Shown here: positions 1 through 9,192 of the stretch, piece after piece | Position numbering within the stretch: position 1 is the stretch's first letter | Layout: the number at the start of each line of letters is the position of its first letter | From: Gordonia sp. SID5947 | Lineage (GTDB): Bacteria; Actinomycetota; Actinomycetes; Mycobacteriales; Mycobacteriaceae | Direction of reading: 5' to 3' | Assembly (NCBI RefSeq): GCF_009862785.1 | Contig: NZ_WWHU01000001.1 | Coordinates: 3,224,001 to 3,288,000, forward strand | Length of the DNA: 64,000 nucleotides | The notes under the pieces: generated by a model | The model's database searches: none | Told to the model about the DNA's origin: nothing | What the model saw: only the letters and a program-made list of their open reading frames with translations | Made by a program: the position numbers and the translations under genes

Positions 1-115
1 GTGAGAGCCCGCGCGCCGCGGGGATCACCCCGGGCCGGTCTGCGATCGCGGTCTGCAGACGTACCAGCAGTCCCGCTTCACCGGTTATCGGGCCGATGAC
101 CCCCTCCGCCCCCAC
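1..115 (-). CDS. PAP2-family phosphatase, N-terminal fragment (Rv3807c-like)
   Basis: This is the first 38 codons of a minus-strand gene that leaves the window at base 1. It would start with GTG at 115, 10 nt after the glfT2 stop. The visible peptide contains LVRLQTAIADRPGV and ARGLS, which resembles the beginning of the mycobacterial PAP2-type phosphatase encoded next to glfT2. In that family the enzyme is thought to dephosphorylate decaprenylphosphoryl-phosphoribose on the way to the arabinose donor. No catalytic motif lies inside the fragment, so the call rests on synteny and this short similarity. Confidence 0.55.
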   Translation of the reverse strand, partial: MGAEGVIGPITGEAGLLVRLQTAIADRPGVIPAARGLS

Positions 116-125
116 GCGGCGTGAA

Positions 126-2066
126 TCAGTCGATTCCGAAGACACGCGCCCAACTCTCCTGACTCGTCAGTTCCTGATGCTTGGCGCGGTAGGTCTCGCG
201 CATCTCCGGGAATCGTTCGCGAAGTTCCCGTACGAGCGCGGCAGATTCCTTGGCCAGCGCGAACATCTTGTCACGGTCGCGCTGTCGGTAGACCACGCCG
301 CGGCCGTCTGCCGTGGTCACCGTCACGCCGTCCACTCGGCCGAGGCTGAACCAGCGCGCCTCGATCGGCGGATAGTTCGCCTGCGGCACCTCGTGATGAC
401 GCGGATCGGCCGGACGCGCGTTGTTGAGCACCGACGCCGCGAGCGACTTGATCTTCGCGACGGTGCCCACGGGCACCCGGGTGCCGAGATGGGTCGCCTC
501 ACCGCTCGTACGTGGCAGCGCGGTCGCCGACGGCAGCACCACCGCGTCGGGATACTGCTTGCGCATCGCCGCGATCTTCGGCAACGCGGTCGGGAGCAGA
601 TCCCGGATGTGATCGGGACCGGCAAGGAAGTCGCGGATCGCCTCGTTCTGGATCGCGACTGTCGAATACTCCAGGCACAGAAGATGTTTGGACGTGGCCT
701 TGACCATCGACTTGAGGATTCCGTCGATCGGACCGTCCTGGATCAGCGATGCGACCACCAGACGATTACGCAGGTGGAAATAGGCCTGCCAGTCGATGGC
801 ATCATCCTTGTCACTCCAGGCCATGTGCCAGATCGCGATGCCCGGCACGGTCGCCGTGGGATATCCGGCCCGCGCCGCGCGCAGCGCGAACTCCCAGTCG
901 TCCCATTTGATGAACAGCGGCATGGGCAGCCCGATGGACTCCGCACACTCGCGCGGGATCATGCACATCCACCACCCGTTGCCGTCGACGTCGATCCGAC
1001 GATGCAGGTTCTTGGAGTTCTCCCGGTCGCGCAGCGGATGTTTCGCAAAATTGTGGTCGTATTCGACGAACGGCGCCGCGGTCCACATGAAGTTGTGGCG
1101 GTTGATCACCTCGCCCATGCAGTGCAGGTGGCTGCGATCCTGCAGGTTGAGCATCTGTCCGCCGACGAGCATCGGCGTCTTGGCGAATCGGGACATGGCG
1201 AGCGCCCGCAGGATCGAATCGGGCTCGATCATGATGTCGTCATCCATGTAGAGGATGTACGGAGAGTCGGTGAGCCGCAACGCTTCGTACATGATGCGGG
1301 CGTAACCGCCGGAGCCGCCGAGGTTCGGCTGCTCGAAGATGTGCAACCGGTCGCCGAGTGCGTCGGCGGCCTCGCTGTAGCCGGGCTCGTCGATCACCTT
1401 GCGGGTGCCCTGATCGGGCATCAGGACCGCGTCGATCACCTCGTCCACCAACGGATCCGATGTGAGCGCCGCCAGCGCGTTGACCGCGTCGGTCGGACGG
1501 TTGAACGTGGGGATGCCCACGGTGACGCGGCGGGTCTCCGGTCCGGTGGGGCTGTCGATCGGCGCGTACCAGCCGGCCGCGACGATCTCGGTGTCGGTGT
1601 CGGTGGTGATGTCGAACCAGATCCACCCGCCATCCTCGAACGGACCGAGGTCGAGCTCGAATTCCGCGACGCCACGGCCGTTCTCATCGGTGGCGATCAG
1701 GTCTCCCCCGATGCCGATCCGGGAGCCGTCGATCTTGGAGCGGTACAGGTCCACCCGACAGGTGCCGATGACCTCGACGCGCAGCACCACCGATTCCAGG
1801 ATGCTCCACCGCCGCCAGTACGACGCGGCGAACGCGTTGAAGTAGGTCTCGAAACTCACCTCGGACTCGCCACCGACGAGCACCGACGTGCGGCTCGGGG
1901 CGTGCGCCCGACGCGAATTGTCTTCCGACTCGACCAGATACAGCGATCGCACGTCGATCGGCTCACCGGGGCGCGGGAAGATGACCCGCTGCAGGAGCGA
2001 GGCCGCCTTCGACGGGCCCGCACCCGCGTCGGGGATGTCGGTCTGGTCCACGGGGGTCACGGTCAT
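126..2066 (-). CDS. glfT2: Galactofuranosyltransferase GlfT2
   Basis: Bifunctional UDP-galactofuranose transferase that polymerises the galactan of arabinogalactan with alternating beta-1,5 and beta-1,6 links at the inner membrane face. The 646-aa product is close to the usual 637 aa. It has an N-terminal beta-barrel-like domain and a GT-A domain with the metal-binding acidic triad (YMDDDI, about residue 274), the catalytic-base motif WDDWEF (about 388) and the metal-ligand histidine in IWHMAW (about 412). The reading frame is open to 2357, but ATG at 2066 has a GGAG site 4-5 nt upstream and gives the expected length. It lies 40 bp downstream of glf, in the conserved galactan operon. Confidence 0.97.
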   Translation of the reverse strand: MTVTPVDQTDIPDAGAGPSKAASLLQRVIFPRPGEPIDVRSLYLVESEDNSRRAHAPSRTSVLVGGESEVSFETYFNAFAASYWRRWSILESVVLRVEVIGTCRVDLYRSKIDGSRIGIGGDLIATDENGRGVAEFELDLGPFEDGGWIWFDITTDTDTEIVAAGWYAPIDSPTGPETRRVTVGIPTFNRPTDAVNALAALTSDPLVDEVIDAVLMPDQGTRKVIDEPGYSEAADALGDRLHIFEQPNLGGSGGYARIMYEALRLTDSPYILYMDDDIMIEPDSILRALAMSRFAKTPMLVGGQMLNLQDRSHLHCMGEVINRHNFMWTAAPFVEYDHNFAKHPLRDRENSKNLHRRIDVDGNGWWMCMIPRECAESIGLPMPLFIKWDDWEFALRAARAGYPTATVPGIAIWHMAWSDKDDAIDWQAYFHLRNRLVVASLIQDGPIDGILKSMVKATSKHLLCLEYSTVAIQNEAIRDFLAGPDHIRDLLPTALPKIAAMRKQYPDAVVLPSATALPRTSGEATHLGTRVPVGTVAKIKSLAASVLNNARPADPRHHEVPQANYPPIEARWFSLGRVDGVTVTTADGRGVVYRQRDRDKMFALAKESAALVRELRERFPEMRETYRAKHQELTSQESWARVFGID

Positions 2067-2106
2067 GTCTCCGCCTCGGTCGTTGTCGGTCGGCAAGCGC
2101 CGGTCG

Positions 2107-3324
<1,218 letters not shown>

Positions 3325-3471
3325 TCAGGGTAACGGACCCTTCCTGAGTAATCGCCGTGCACACGGCCCCGCCGCGTGGTCGCGACGTCGGACGCCGTGA
3401 CGAGGGCGCCCAACACGAGTAGCCTCGAACCATTCGGCCTGCAGCCATCGGGCCTGGACATCCACCGTTGA

Positions 3472-4236
3472 GTGCAGAGGCTGCTTGTGTTGGTTCCTCC
3501 CGTTTCGTCCGTCGATGAACCCGCGATCGAGCGCATCGTGGTGGTCGTCCCGGCGCACAACGAGGAACGCCTGCTGCCGGCGTGCATCACCGCACTCGAC
3601 GACGCGATGCGTGCGGTCGCCGTCCCGACCGAGCTGGTGGTGGTGCTCGATGCCTGCACCGACGGGTCTGCCCGGCTGGTTCCCGCCCACGTGACGACCG
3701 TCGTCAGTTCTGCGCGATCGGTGGGCGCCGCACGCCGGATCGGTTTCGACCGCCACCTCGGCCTTGCGCGCCCCGAACGGACCTGGTTCGCGACGACCGA
3801 TGCCGACTCCGAGGTGCCGCCCGACTGGCTCGCGACTCACCTCGGCGCCGCCGGCCGCGGAGCCGAGGCATTCGTCGGGACCATCGTCCCGAAGAACTGG
3901 GACAACTGGTCGGCGCGCACCGCGACCATGTTCGGCGACCGCTACCAGCCCGGAGAGGGCCACGTCCATGTGCACGGCGCCAACCTCGGTGTCCGCGCCG
4001 ACTGGTACCGGAGACTCGGCGGTTTCGTCGCCCGCACCGGTGACGAGGACGTCGATCTGGTCCGGCGTCTCGAGGCGGCCGGTGCCCGCATCGCCCGGAG
4101 CGGACGGTCGCCGGTCACCACCTCGACCCGCATCGACGGCCGCACCGACGCCGGGTTCTCCTCCTACCTCCAACGACTCGAGATCCTCGGACGCCAGGCG
4201 GACGCGGATCCACCCACGAGAAAGGTGTCACCGTGA
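3472..4236 (+). CDS. Family 2 glycosyltransferase of the PIG-L/NodS operon
   Basis: A GT-A-fold glycosyltransferase of 254 aa. It shows VVVVPAHNEERLL at the N-terminus (nucleotide binding), VVLDACTDGS, a metal-binding DAD (ATTDADSEV), GANLGVRADWYRRLGG, and the acidic TGDEDVDLVRRL acceptor/base region. No membrane segment is seen, so it is probably cytosolic. The start is uncertain: GTG 3472 gives the longest form, while GTG 3487 has AGAGG 6 nt upstream. Its stop overlaps the GTG start of the acyl-CoA dehydrogenase (GTGA), so the two are translationally coupled. The donor and acceptor cannot be told from sequence. Confidence 0.85.
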   Translation: MQRLLVLVPPVSSVDEPAIERIVVVVPAHNEERLLPACITALDDAMRAVAVPTELVVVLDACTDGSARLVPAHVTTVVSSARSVGAARRIGFDRHLGLARPERTWFATTDADSEVPPDWLATHLGAAGRGAEAFVGTIVPKNWDNWSARTATMFGDRYQPGEGHVHVHGANLGVRADWYRRLGGFVARTGDEDVDLVRRLEAAGARIARSGRSPVTTSTRIDGRTDAGFSSYLQRLEILGRQADADPPTRKVSP

Positions 4237-5272
4237 TCGTCGACGCTCCCGGACTGGCCTACCGCATCGTCAACGAGGGGGCTCTGGACGTCCCGTTGCC
4301 TGGTCACGGCGACACCGCGATCCGGCTCCGGACCCTCGCCGACTTCTGTCATCGCGACATCTCGGTGGGGCGACTGGTGGAAGCCCACCTCGATGCCGAC
4401 GCGATTCTCGCGGAGATCGCCGGTGAACGCGTCGGGCCGGACGAGTTGTGGGGGTGTGGGCGGCCGAACCACCCGAGCCGCGGGTCACCGCCGAGCAGTG
4501 TTCCGGCCGCTGGGAGCTGTCCGGCGCGAAGCCGTGGTGCTCGGGCGTCGCGGCCTGCACCCACGCCCTCGTGACAGCGGAACACCGATCGCAGCGCCAG
4601 TTGTTCGCCATCGACCTGCGGCAGCCGGGCGTCCGCGCCGAGCGTGGGGGCTGGGCCGCCGCCGGGATGCGGGCCACCGAGACCGGGACCGCCCGCTTCG
4701 ACCGCGCAACCGCGCGCCCGATCGGCGAGCCGGGGCAGTACCTCACCCGGCCGGGTTTCTGGCACGGCGGCATCGGGGTGGCGGCGTGCTGGCTCGGTGG
4801 GGCACGCAAGGTTGCGGGCGTTCTCCACCAGCGTGCGGCTGACCGTCCTGACGACGAGCTCACGCTGATGCACCTGGGCGCGGTCGACGCAATGCTGGCG
4901 GGCGGGCGCTCGATGCTCGAGCAGGCGGCGATCACGGTCGATGCCGCTCCCAAGGACGCGGTGGCGGCCCGTCTGACCGCCCACCAGGTGCGCTGGGGCG
5001 TCGAACAGATCGCGACCGCCGTCGTCGACCGGGTGAATCGCGCACTGGGGCCAGGACCTCTCGTCCACGACCGTGAACATTCGCGGGCCGTCGCGGACCT
5101 CACCGTCTACATCCGGCAGTCACACGCCGACCGGGACCTCGTGGAGCTCGGCAGGCTCGCCGTGGAGCGGCATGCCTCCGACGAACAACCCCCGTTGGCG
5201 GTGATGCCGGGCAACAGCGACGGCAACTCGACGGTCATTCCCAGCGCGATACCGACAGAGATCCTGCGATGA
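4233..5272 (+). pseudogene. Acyl-CoA dehydrogenase-like protein, frameshifted
   Basis: Two overlapping frames together make one acyl-CoA-dehydrogenase-like protein. Frame one (GTG 4233) runs to ...GPDELWG; the sequence then continues in another frame as VWAAEPPEPRVTAEQ. The break lies in the G run at 4450-4454: one extra G restores a continuous 346-aa protein. Recognisable features are the middle beta domain (WELSGAKPWCSGVAACTHALV) and a helical C-terminal domain with a late Arg/His-rich segment. It overlaps the glycosyltransferase by 4 nt and once overlapped the deacetylase. Acyl-CoA dehydrogenases oxidise acyl thioesters with FAD, but the substrate here is unknown. It could be a true pseudogene or an assembly error; similar single-base losses elsewhere in the window favour error. 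Confidence 0.8.
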
Positions 5273-5300
5273 GCTCGGCGATCCTGCGATGAGCTCGGCG
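5261..5300. repeat. Perfect 20-bp tandem duplication at a start/stop junction
   Basis: Bases 5261-5280 and 5281-5300 are identical (unit begins ATCCTGCGATGAGC and ends TCGGCG). Each unit carries an ATGA, in which TGA ends the acyl-CoA dehydrogenase and ATG would start the deacetylase. In the first copy the ATG opens a 7-codon ORF that stops at the second copy's TGA. The second ATG (5289) opens the real deacetylase. The original 4-nt coupled overlap has therefore been pulled apart. Confidence 0.95.
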
Positions 5301-6077
5301 GGGCCCGCCTCCGGCGCGTCGGAAGGATTGGCGGTGACGCCGGTCTGCGCCGACGGCACCCCGGAAGACCAGTGGCAACGCTGGCTGCAGGAGCGGGCAC
5401 CCTGGCCGTCCCTGGTGCTCGACGTGGAACGCCTGGTGGTCCTCGGCGCGCATCCCGACGACGAGGTGCTCGGAGCGGGCGGGATCATGTCCGCCGCGGC
5501 ATCGGCGGGTATCGAGGTGGTGGTCGTCTGTATGTCCGACGGCAGCGGGTCACATCCCGGCTCGCCGACCCTCAGCCCGCAGCAGCTGGCCACCCGACGT
5601 CACGTCGAACTGGAGACCGCGACCGCGCTGCTCGGCCTCCCGACGCCACGCTGGTTCGGACTGCGCGATGGCGGGCTCGCCGAACAGGTGCACACGATGA
5701 CCGGCATCGTCGACACCATCCTCGACGACGAGCCCGATCTCGTCACCGGCCTGGTGTCGGTGTGGTCGCACGACGGCCACCCCGATCACGACGCGGTCGG
5801 GCGCTGCGCGCTCGAGGTCGCCCGGCGTCGTGGTCTGCCACTGTGGATGTACCCGATCTGGATGTGGCACTGGGCGGCCCCCGGCGACCCGACGGTGCCG
5901 TGGGACCGGCTGCGCGCCCATCGGCTCGAGCCGTCCGCCATCGCCGCGAAGCATGCCGCCATCCACGCCTTCGACACCCAGGTCAGACCGCTGTCGCCCG
6001 ACCCGGCCGACGCGGCGATCCTTCCGCCGCACGTCCTGGCACACCTCACCCGTCCCTGGGAGTTCGTGATCGCATGA
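5289..6077 (+). CDS. PIG-L family N-deacetylase
   Basis: Zinc-dependent deacetylase of the PIG-L/LmbE fold (262 aa), the family that removes N-acetyl groups from GlcNAc-type sugars (MshB and Mca in mycothiol metabolism). The zinc motif HPDDE is in LGAHPDDEVLGAGG (about residues 54-67), and the second metal histidine is in HDGHPDHDAVG (about 160-170). A leader of about 45 residues before the domain is unlike MshB, and the operon context argues against a mycothiol role. The start is the second ATGA copy created by the 20-bp duplication. The 3' end overlaps the methyltransferase by 4 nt (ATGA). Confidence 0.9.
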   Translation: MSSAGPASGASEGLAVTPVCADGTPEDQWQRWLQERAPWPSLVLDVERLVVLGAHPDDEVLGAGGIMSAAASAGIEVVVVCMSDGSGSHPGSPTLSPQQLATRRHVELETATALLGLPTPRWFGLRDGGLAEQVHTMTGIVDTILDDEPDLVTGLVSVWSHDGHPDHDAVGRCALEVARRRGLPLWMYPIWMWHWAAPGDPTVPWDRLRAHRLEPSAIAAKHAAIHAFDTQVRPLSPDPADAAILPPHVLAHLTRPWEFVIA

Positions 6078-6727
6078 CCGGTGATGCCTCTTCGACACCG
6101 TCGGCGTCGACCCCTGCCGCCCGGCCGCTCGCCGACGACTACTTCCACGAGATGTACGCCGCCGACGACGACCCGTGGGGCTTCGCCGACCGCTGGTACG
6201 AACGCCGAAAGTACGCGCTCACCCTCGCGTCGCTGACATCGGAACGGTACCGACGCGTCTTCGAGCCCGGCTGTTCGATCGGTGTGCTCAGCGCCGAACT
6301 CGCGCTGTGCGCCGACCACCTCCTCTGCATGGACCTCAGTCCGCGGGCGATCGAACTGGCGAAGCGCCGGCTGGCCCGGTACAGCGGCCACGTGGAGGTC
6401 CTGACCGGCAATGTCGTCGGCGATTGGCCTGCCGGCGAGTTCGACCTGATCGTGCTCAGCGAGATCCTCTACTACCTCACACCCGAGCAGCTGGACATGA
6501 TCGTCGATCGGCTACCCGGCTCACTCACCGCGGACGGTGAGGTGGTGGTCGTACACTGGCGACACACGGTTGCCGAGTATCCGCAGTCCGGAGACGAGGT
6601 CCACGATCGTCTGCTGGACTCGACTCTCGTCCACTGTGCCGGGTATCGCGACGCAGATCTTCGCCTCGACCTGTTCAGCCCACAGGCGCGAGGATCGGTC
6701 GCTCAGCGCGACGGTCTCGTAGGCTGA
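6074..6727 (+). CDS. NodS-like SAM-dependent methyltransferase
   Basis: Class I methyltransferase of 217 aa. Motif I is FEPGCSIGVLSAELA (about residues 75-90), followed by the acidic MDLSPRAIELAKRRL and by FDLIVLSEILYYL. The N-terminal signature DDYFHEMYAADDDPWGF is typical of the NodS group, whose founding member N-methylates the deacetylated glucosamine of Nod factors. The enzyme lies directly after a PIG-L deacetylase with an ATGA overlap, so N-methylation of the freed amine is a reasonable inference. A longer open frame begins upstream at 5372 but is antisense-like extension; ATG 6074 fits both the family start and the coupling. Confidence 0.88.
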   Translation: MTGDASSTPSASTPAARPLADDYFHEMYAADDDPWGFADRWYERRKYALTLASLTSERYRRVFEPGCSIGVLSAELALCADHLLCMDLSPRAIELAKRRLARYSGHVEVLTGNVVGDWPAGEFDLIVLSEILYYLTPEQLDMIVDRLPGSLTADGEVVVVHWRHTVAEYPQSGDEVHDRLLDSTLVHCAGYRDADLRLDLFSPQARGSVAQRDGLVG

Positions 6728-6778
6728 CCCGGTCAGAATCGGTACCCGGTCCGTCCGGGATGGCGTCGAGGAGTCGGT

Positions 6779-7456
6779 ATGAATTCCGATCACACGGTCC
6801 GGATGGCGGAGATCGTCCGCGAGCTCCGCGCAGAGAGTTCCGATACGGAATCTGTGTTGCGCGGTATCTCCAACACTGCGGTCGGATCGGTCCCGGGCAC
6901 CGACTACGCCAGCGTCACCCTCGTCACCGCCAACCGGATCGAGACGCCGGTGGCGGTGGGCGATCTCGCCGACAAGTCCGACGCCCTCCAGCGTGAGCTC
7001 AACGAAGGGCCGTGCGTGCGCTCCGCCGTCGACGCCGAGACGATCGTCATCGACGACATGTCCGACGACGAGAGGTGGCCGCGGTTCGCGGCTTCCGCCC
7101 ACGAACTCGGTATCGCATCGATGGCGTGCTTCTGTCTCTACGTCGACGGCCGCGACTTCGGTGCGCTCAATCTGATCAGCACCACACCGCATGTGTTCGA
7201 CAAGGACGCCATCTCGGTCGGTGAGTTGTTCGCCGCGCACTGCGCGACCGCCTTCTCGGCGGTCCGGGAGAAGGAGCAGCTACGGGCGGCGCTCAGCTCC
7301 CGCGACATCATCGGACAGGCGAAGGGCATGATCATGGAGCGCTACAAGATCAATGCCGACGAGGCCTTCCGCCTGATGGCCCGCCTATCGCAGGACGGCA
7401 ACATCAAGCTCGTCGAGGTGGCCACCCGGATCGTCGACTCGGGGCCGGAGTCATGA
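6779..7456 (+). CDS. GAF and ANTAR domain antitermination regulator
   Basis: Cytosolic two-domain regulator of 225 aa. Residues about 20-150 form a GAF sensor domain (YASVTLVT, LNEGPCVRSA, DERWPRFA, LNLIS). Residues about 165-218 form an ANTAR RNA-binding helix bundle (LSSRDIIGQAKGMIMERY, then DEAFRLMARLS). ANTAR proteins bind paired hairpins in nascent transcripts and prevent termination. The architecture is common in mycobacteria and relatives. The ligand is unknown. The gene stands alone, 51 bp after the methyltransferase, and its stop nearly meets the convergent SpoIID gene. Confidence 0.9.
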   Translation: MNSDHTVRMAEIVRELRAESSDTESVLRGISNTAVGSVPGTDYASVTLVTANRIETPVAVGDLADKSDALQRELNEGPCVRSAVDAETIVIDDMSDDERWPRFAASAHELGIASMACFCLYVDGRDFGALNLISTTPHVFDKDAISVGELFAAHCATAFSAVREKEQLRAALSSRDIIGQAKGMIMERYKINADEAFRLMARLSQDGNIKLVEVATRIVDSGPES

Positions 7457-7470
7457 CTCCCCGCTAGCGG
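7447..7470. terminator. Palindromes between two convergent stops
   Basis: A perfect 14-nt palindrome (GGAGTCATGACTCC, 7447-7460) followed at once by CCGCTAGCGG (7461-7470) spans the 7-bp gap between the convergent ANTAR and SpoIID genes. It could act as a short two-way terminator, but there is no T tract, so this is only a structural suggestion. Confidence 0.3.
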
Positions 7471-8996
7471 AGCACGTCGGATCGCGGGAACCCGACCACG
7501 GGTTGACCGCCGCGGACGAGGTAGTCCGCGAGTCCCTGACCCACCAGGGCATGCGCACCCGTCTGCTGGCTGAACAACATCAGTCCTCGCTGGAAGAGCT
7601 GGATGACGCCTGCGCCGTCGGGAGTGAGGTTCGGTACGCCGATGGCCTGGCCGAGTGGGCCGGTGACGCCTCCGAGATCGTCGAACTTGCCGTTCAACGC
7701 GGAGGTCCCGATGGAGAGCAGCTGCGACGAGCCCGGGATCAGCTTGTCCGGCAGTGAGCTGAGGCTGCCGAGGTCGATCGGACCGCCACCAGGGCCGTCA
7801 GGTCCGGTCGGCGGTCTGACGATCTTCGGTTTGACCGCCTGTCCCTGCACGGCAAACCAGGACGACTTGAGTTTGAGCATGGTGCGCGCCTCTTCGCCAG
7901 AGACTTCTCGGGTGCCCGACGATCCCACGGCGCGGACCTTGATCGCGCGTCCGTTCTCGGGTCCGAGGCCGTTGGCCTCGACCACGTCGAGGCTGCGCAG
8001 CGCGCCCACCCCGAATGCGGCGCCCACACTGCCGGCGTTCACCGTTGCCGTCCAGTTCCGGTTCGGCGACGCCGCGTCGCCGTCGTCGCGCACTGCGGGG
8101 AATCGTCCGCCCGCCGTGTAACCACCTGTGGAAGAAGAGAATTCCGTGAACGCGGGCTGGCCGCCCTGACGGAGGATCTGTCCGGCGGTCGCGTCGGCGG
8201 CACGGTTGGTGCGCGGGTCCTCGCCGGCGACGGCCCCGTAGACCTGGGAGTTCTGGGTGTCGTCGATCCTCTTGCCACCGGCGATGGCGGCGAGCGCATA
8301 GGTGCGTGCGGCGATCGCCTGCGCCTTGAGTGCTTCTGCGCCACCGGCGTCGGCCCAGCCCGGGGAACTCTCCTTCGGGATCACGCCTTTGACATAGTCG
8401 TCGATGTGGAGGCGGTTGACGACCCGCCCTCCGTCGAACCCGAGCGCACCGCGATAGGCCTGATTCGATCCACACATCTTGAGGAATTCATTGCCCGGCC
8501 GACTCGGCCCCATGTTGATCGGCTCGACGAACGGCGCCTGCACCGTCCGCACGGGACCGCCGCCACAGCCATTGGTGATGGTGGCGGTGTTCCCGGACAG
8601 ACTGACCGCCTGCCCGGGACCCACCATTTGGCCACCGACTCGCATCCCGGCGTCCGCGTGCACATTCACCGAGTTCTTGCCGGTCAAGATGACCGAGATC
8701 TCGGGCCTGTCCACCTTCCCCGCGGTGGTGCCGCCGTAATAGTGGCGCAAAATCTGTTGTGCCGACCAGCCTTTACGGGCGTAGCCGAACGCACCCCACT
8801 GCCCCATCCCGCGGCCGTGGCCGAGACCGTGCCCGATCAGGGTGATCTGCGATCCGGCCGTCAGGGTGACGTCGTCCGACGACCTCTTCGCCTCGCTGAC
8901 CACCAGCAGACCACCGGCGATCAGCACAGGCGCCAGCCCGATCGCGGCAAAGGACAGCGATCGGGTCCGGGCGTGCCGAGGGCGTGCTCTGACCAA
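7464..8996 (-). CDS. Secreted SpoIID/LytB-domain protein
   Basis: Exported 510-aa protein. An N-terminal signal/anchor (basic MVRARPRHARTRS, then a hydrophobic stretch to about residue 33) precedes the SpoIID/LytB domain: GHGLGHGRGMGQWGAFGYA (about 54-72), HYYGGT, then LHIDDYVKGVIPKESSPGW and ALKAQAIAARTYAL (about 195-235). SpoIID itself is a lytic transglycosylase that cuts glycan strands lacking stem peptides. Actinobacterial homologues are often called amidase enhancers. The C-terminal ~110 residues (after PPTGPDGPGGG) end in LGP-repeat-like sequence (VGFPRSDVL), probably a wall-binding region. It is divergent from a PGRP amidase across a 196-bp spacer. Confidence 0.88.
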   Translation of the reverse strand: MVRARPRHARTRSLSFAAIGLAPVLIAGGLLVVSEAKRSSDDVTLTAGSQITLIGHGLGHGRGMGQWGAFGYARKGWSAQQILRHYYGGTTAGKVDRPEISVILTGKNSVNVHADAGMRVGGQMVGPGQAVSLSGNTATITNGCGGGPVRTVQAPFVEPINMGPSRPGNEFLKMCGSNQAYRGALGFDGGRVVNRLHIDDYVKGVIPKESSPGWADAGGAEALKAQAIAARTYALAAIAGGKRIDDTQNSQVYGAVAGEDPRTNRAADATAGQILRQGGQPAFTEFSSSTGGYTAGGRFPAVRDDGDAASPNRNWTATVNAGSVGAAFGVGALRSLDVVEANGLGPENGRAIKVRAVGSSGTREVSGEEARTMLKLKSSWFAVQGQAVKPKIVRPPTGPDGPGGGPIDLGSLSSLPDKLIPGSSQLLSIGTSALNGKFDDLGGVTGPLGQAIGVPNLTPDGAGVIQLFQRGLMLFSQQTGAHALVGQGLADYLVRGGQPVVGFPRSDVLR

Positions 8997-9051
8997 CGTC
9001 TCGGAAGACCTTCCGTGAGGCTTGGAGTGCTTCGTACGTCTGCGGAGTGCG

Positions 9052-9075
9052 TGTTACTGATGTGACTGTTGTGAC
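9052..9075. promoter_or_regulatory. Three TGTKAC repeats at a 9-bp period, possible MtrA site
   Basis: TGTTAC (9052), TGTGAC (9061) and TGTGAC (9070) repeat at exactly 9-bp steps. On the opposite strand they read GTCACA, GTCACA and GTAACA, resembling the tandem GTCACA-type repeats described for the response regulator MtrA. The array sits in the divergent spacer between two peptidoglycan-hydrolysis genes, 56 bp upstream of the SpoIID start and 118 bp upstream of the amidase start, and could control both. The repeat is seen directly; the MtrA link is inference. Confidence 0.45.
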
Positions 9076-9192
9076 CCTAGTGAAGTATCCGGCGAATCAT
9101 CAACCCCAGGAGATAACAACCGCATCACGAGTTTCACGCCGTCGGCGTGCGGCGTGGACCCGTGCCCCATCCCGCCGACACGATGGCGAACC

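Noticed and set aside
9052..9075. Reading the 9-bp repeats as a CRISPR or microsatellite
   Set aside because: Only three short units with no spacers of CRISPR size; a regulatory array is the simpler reading.
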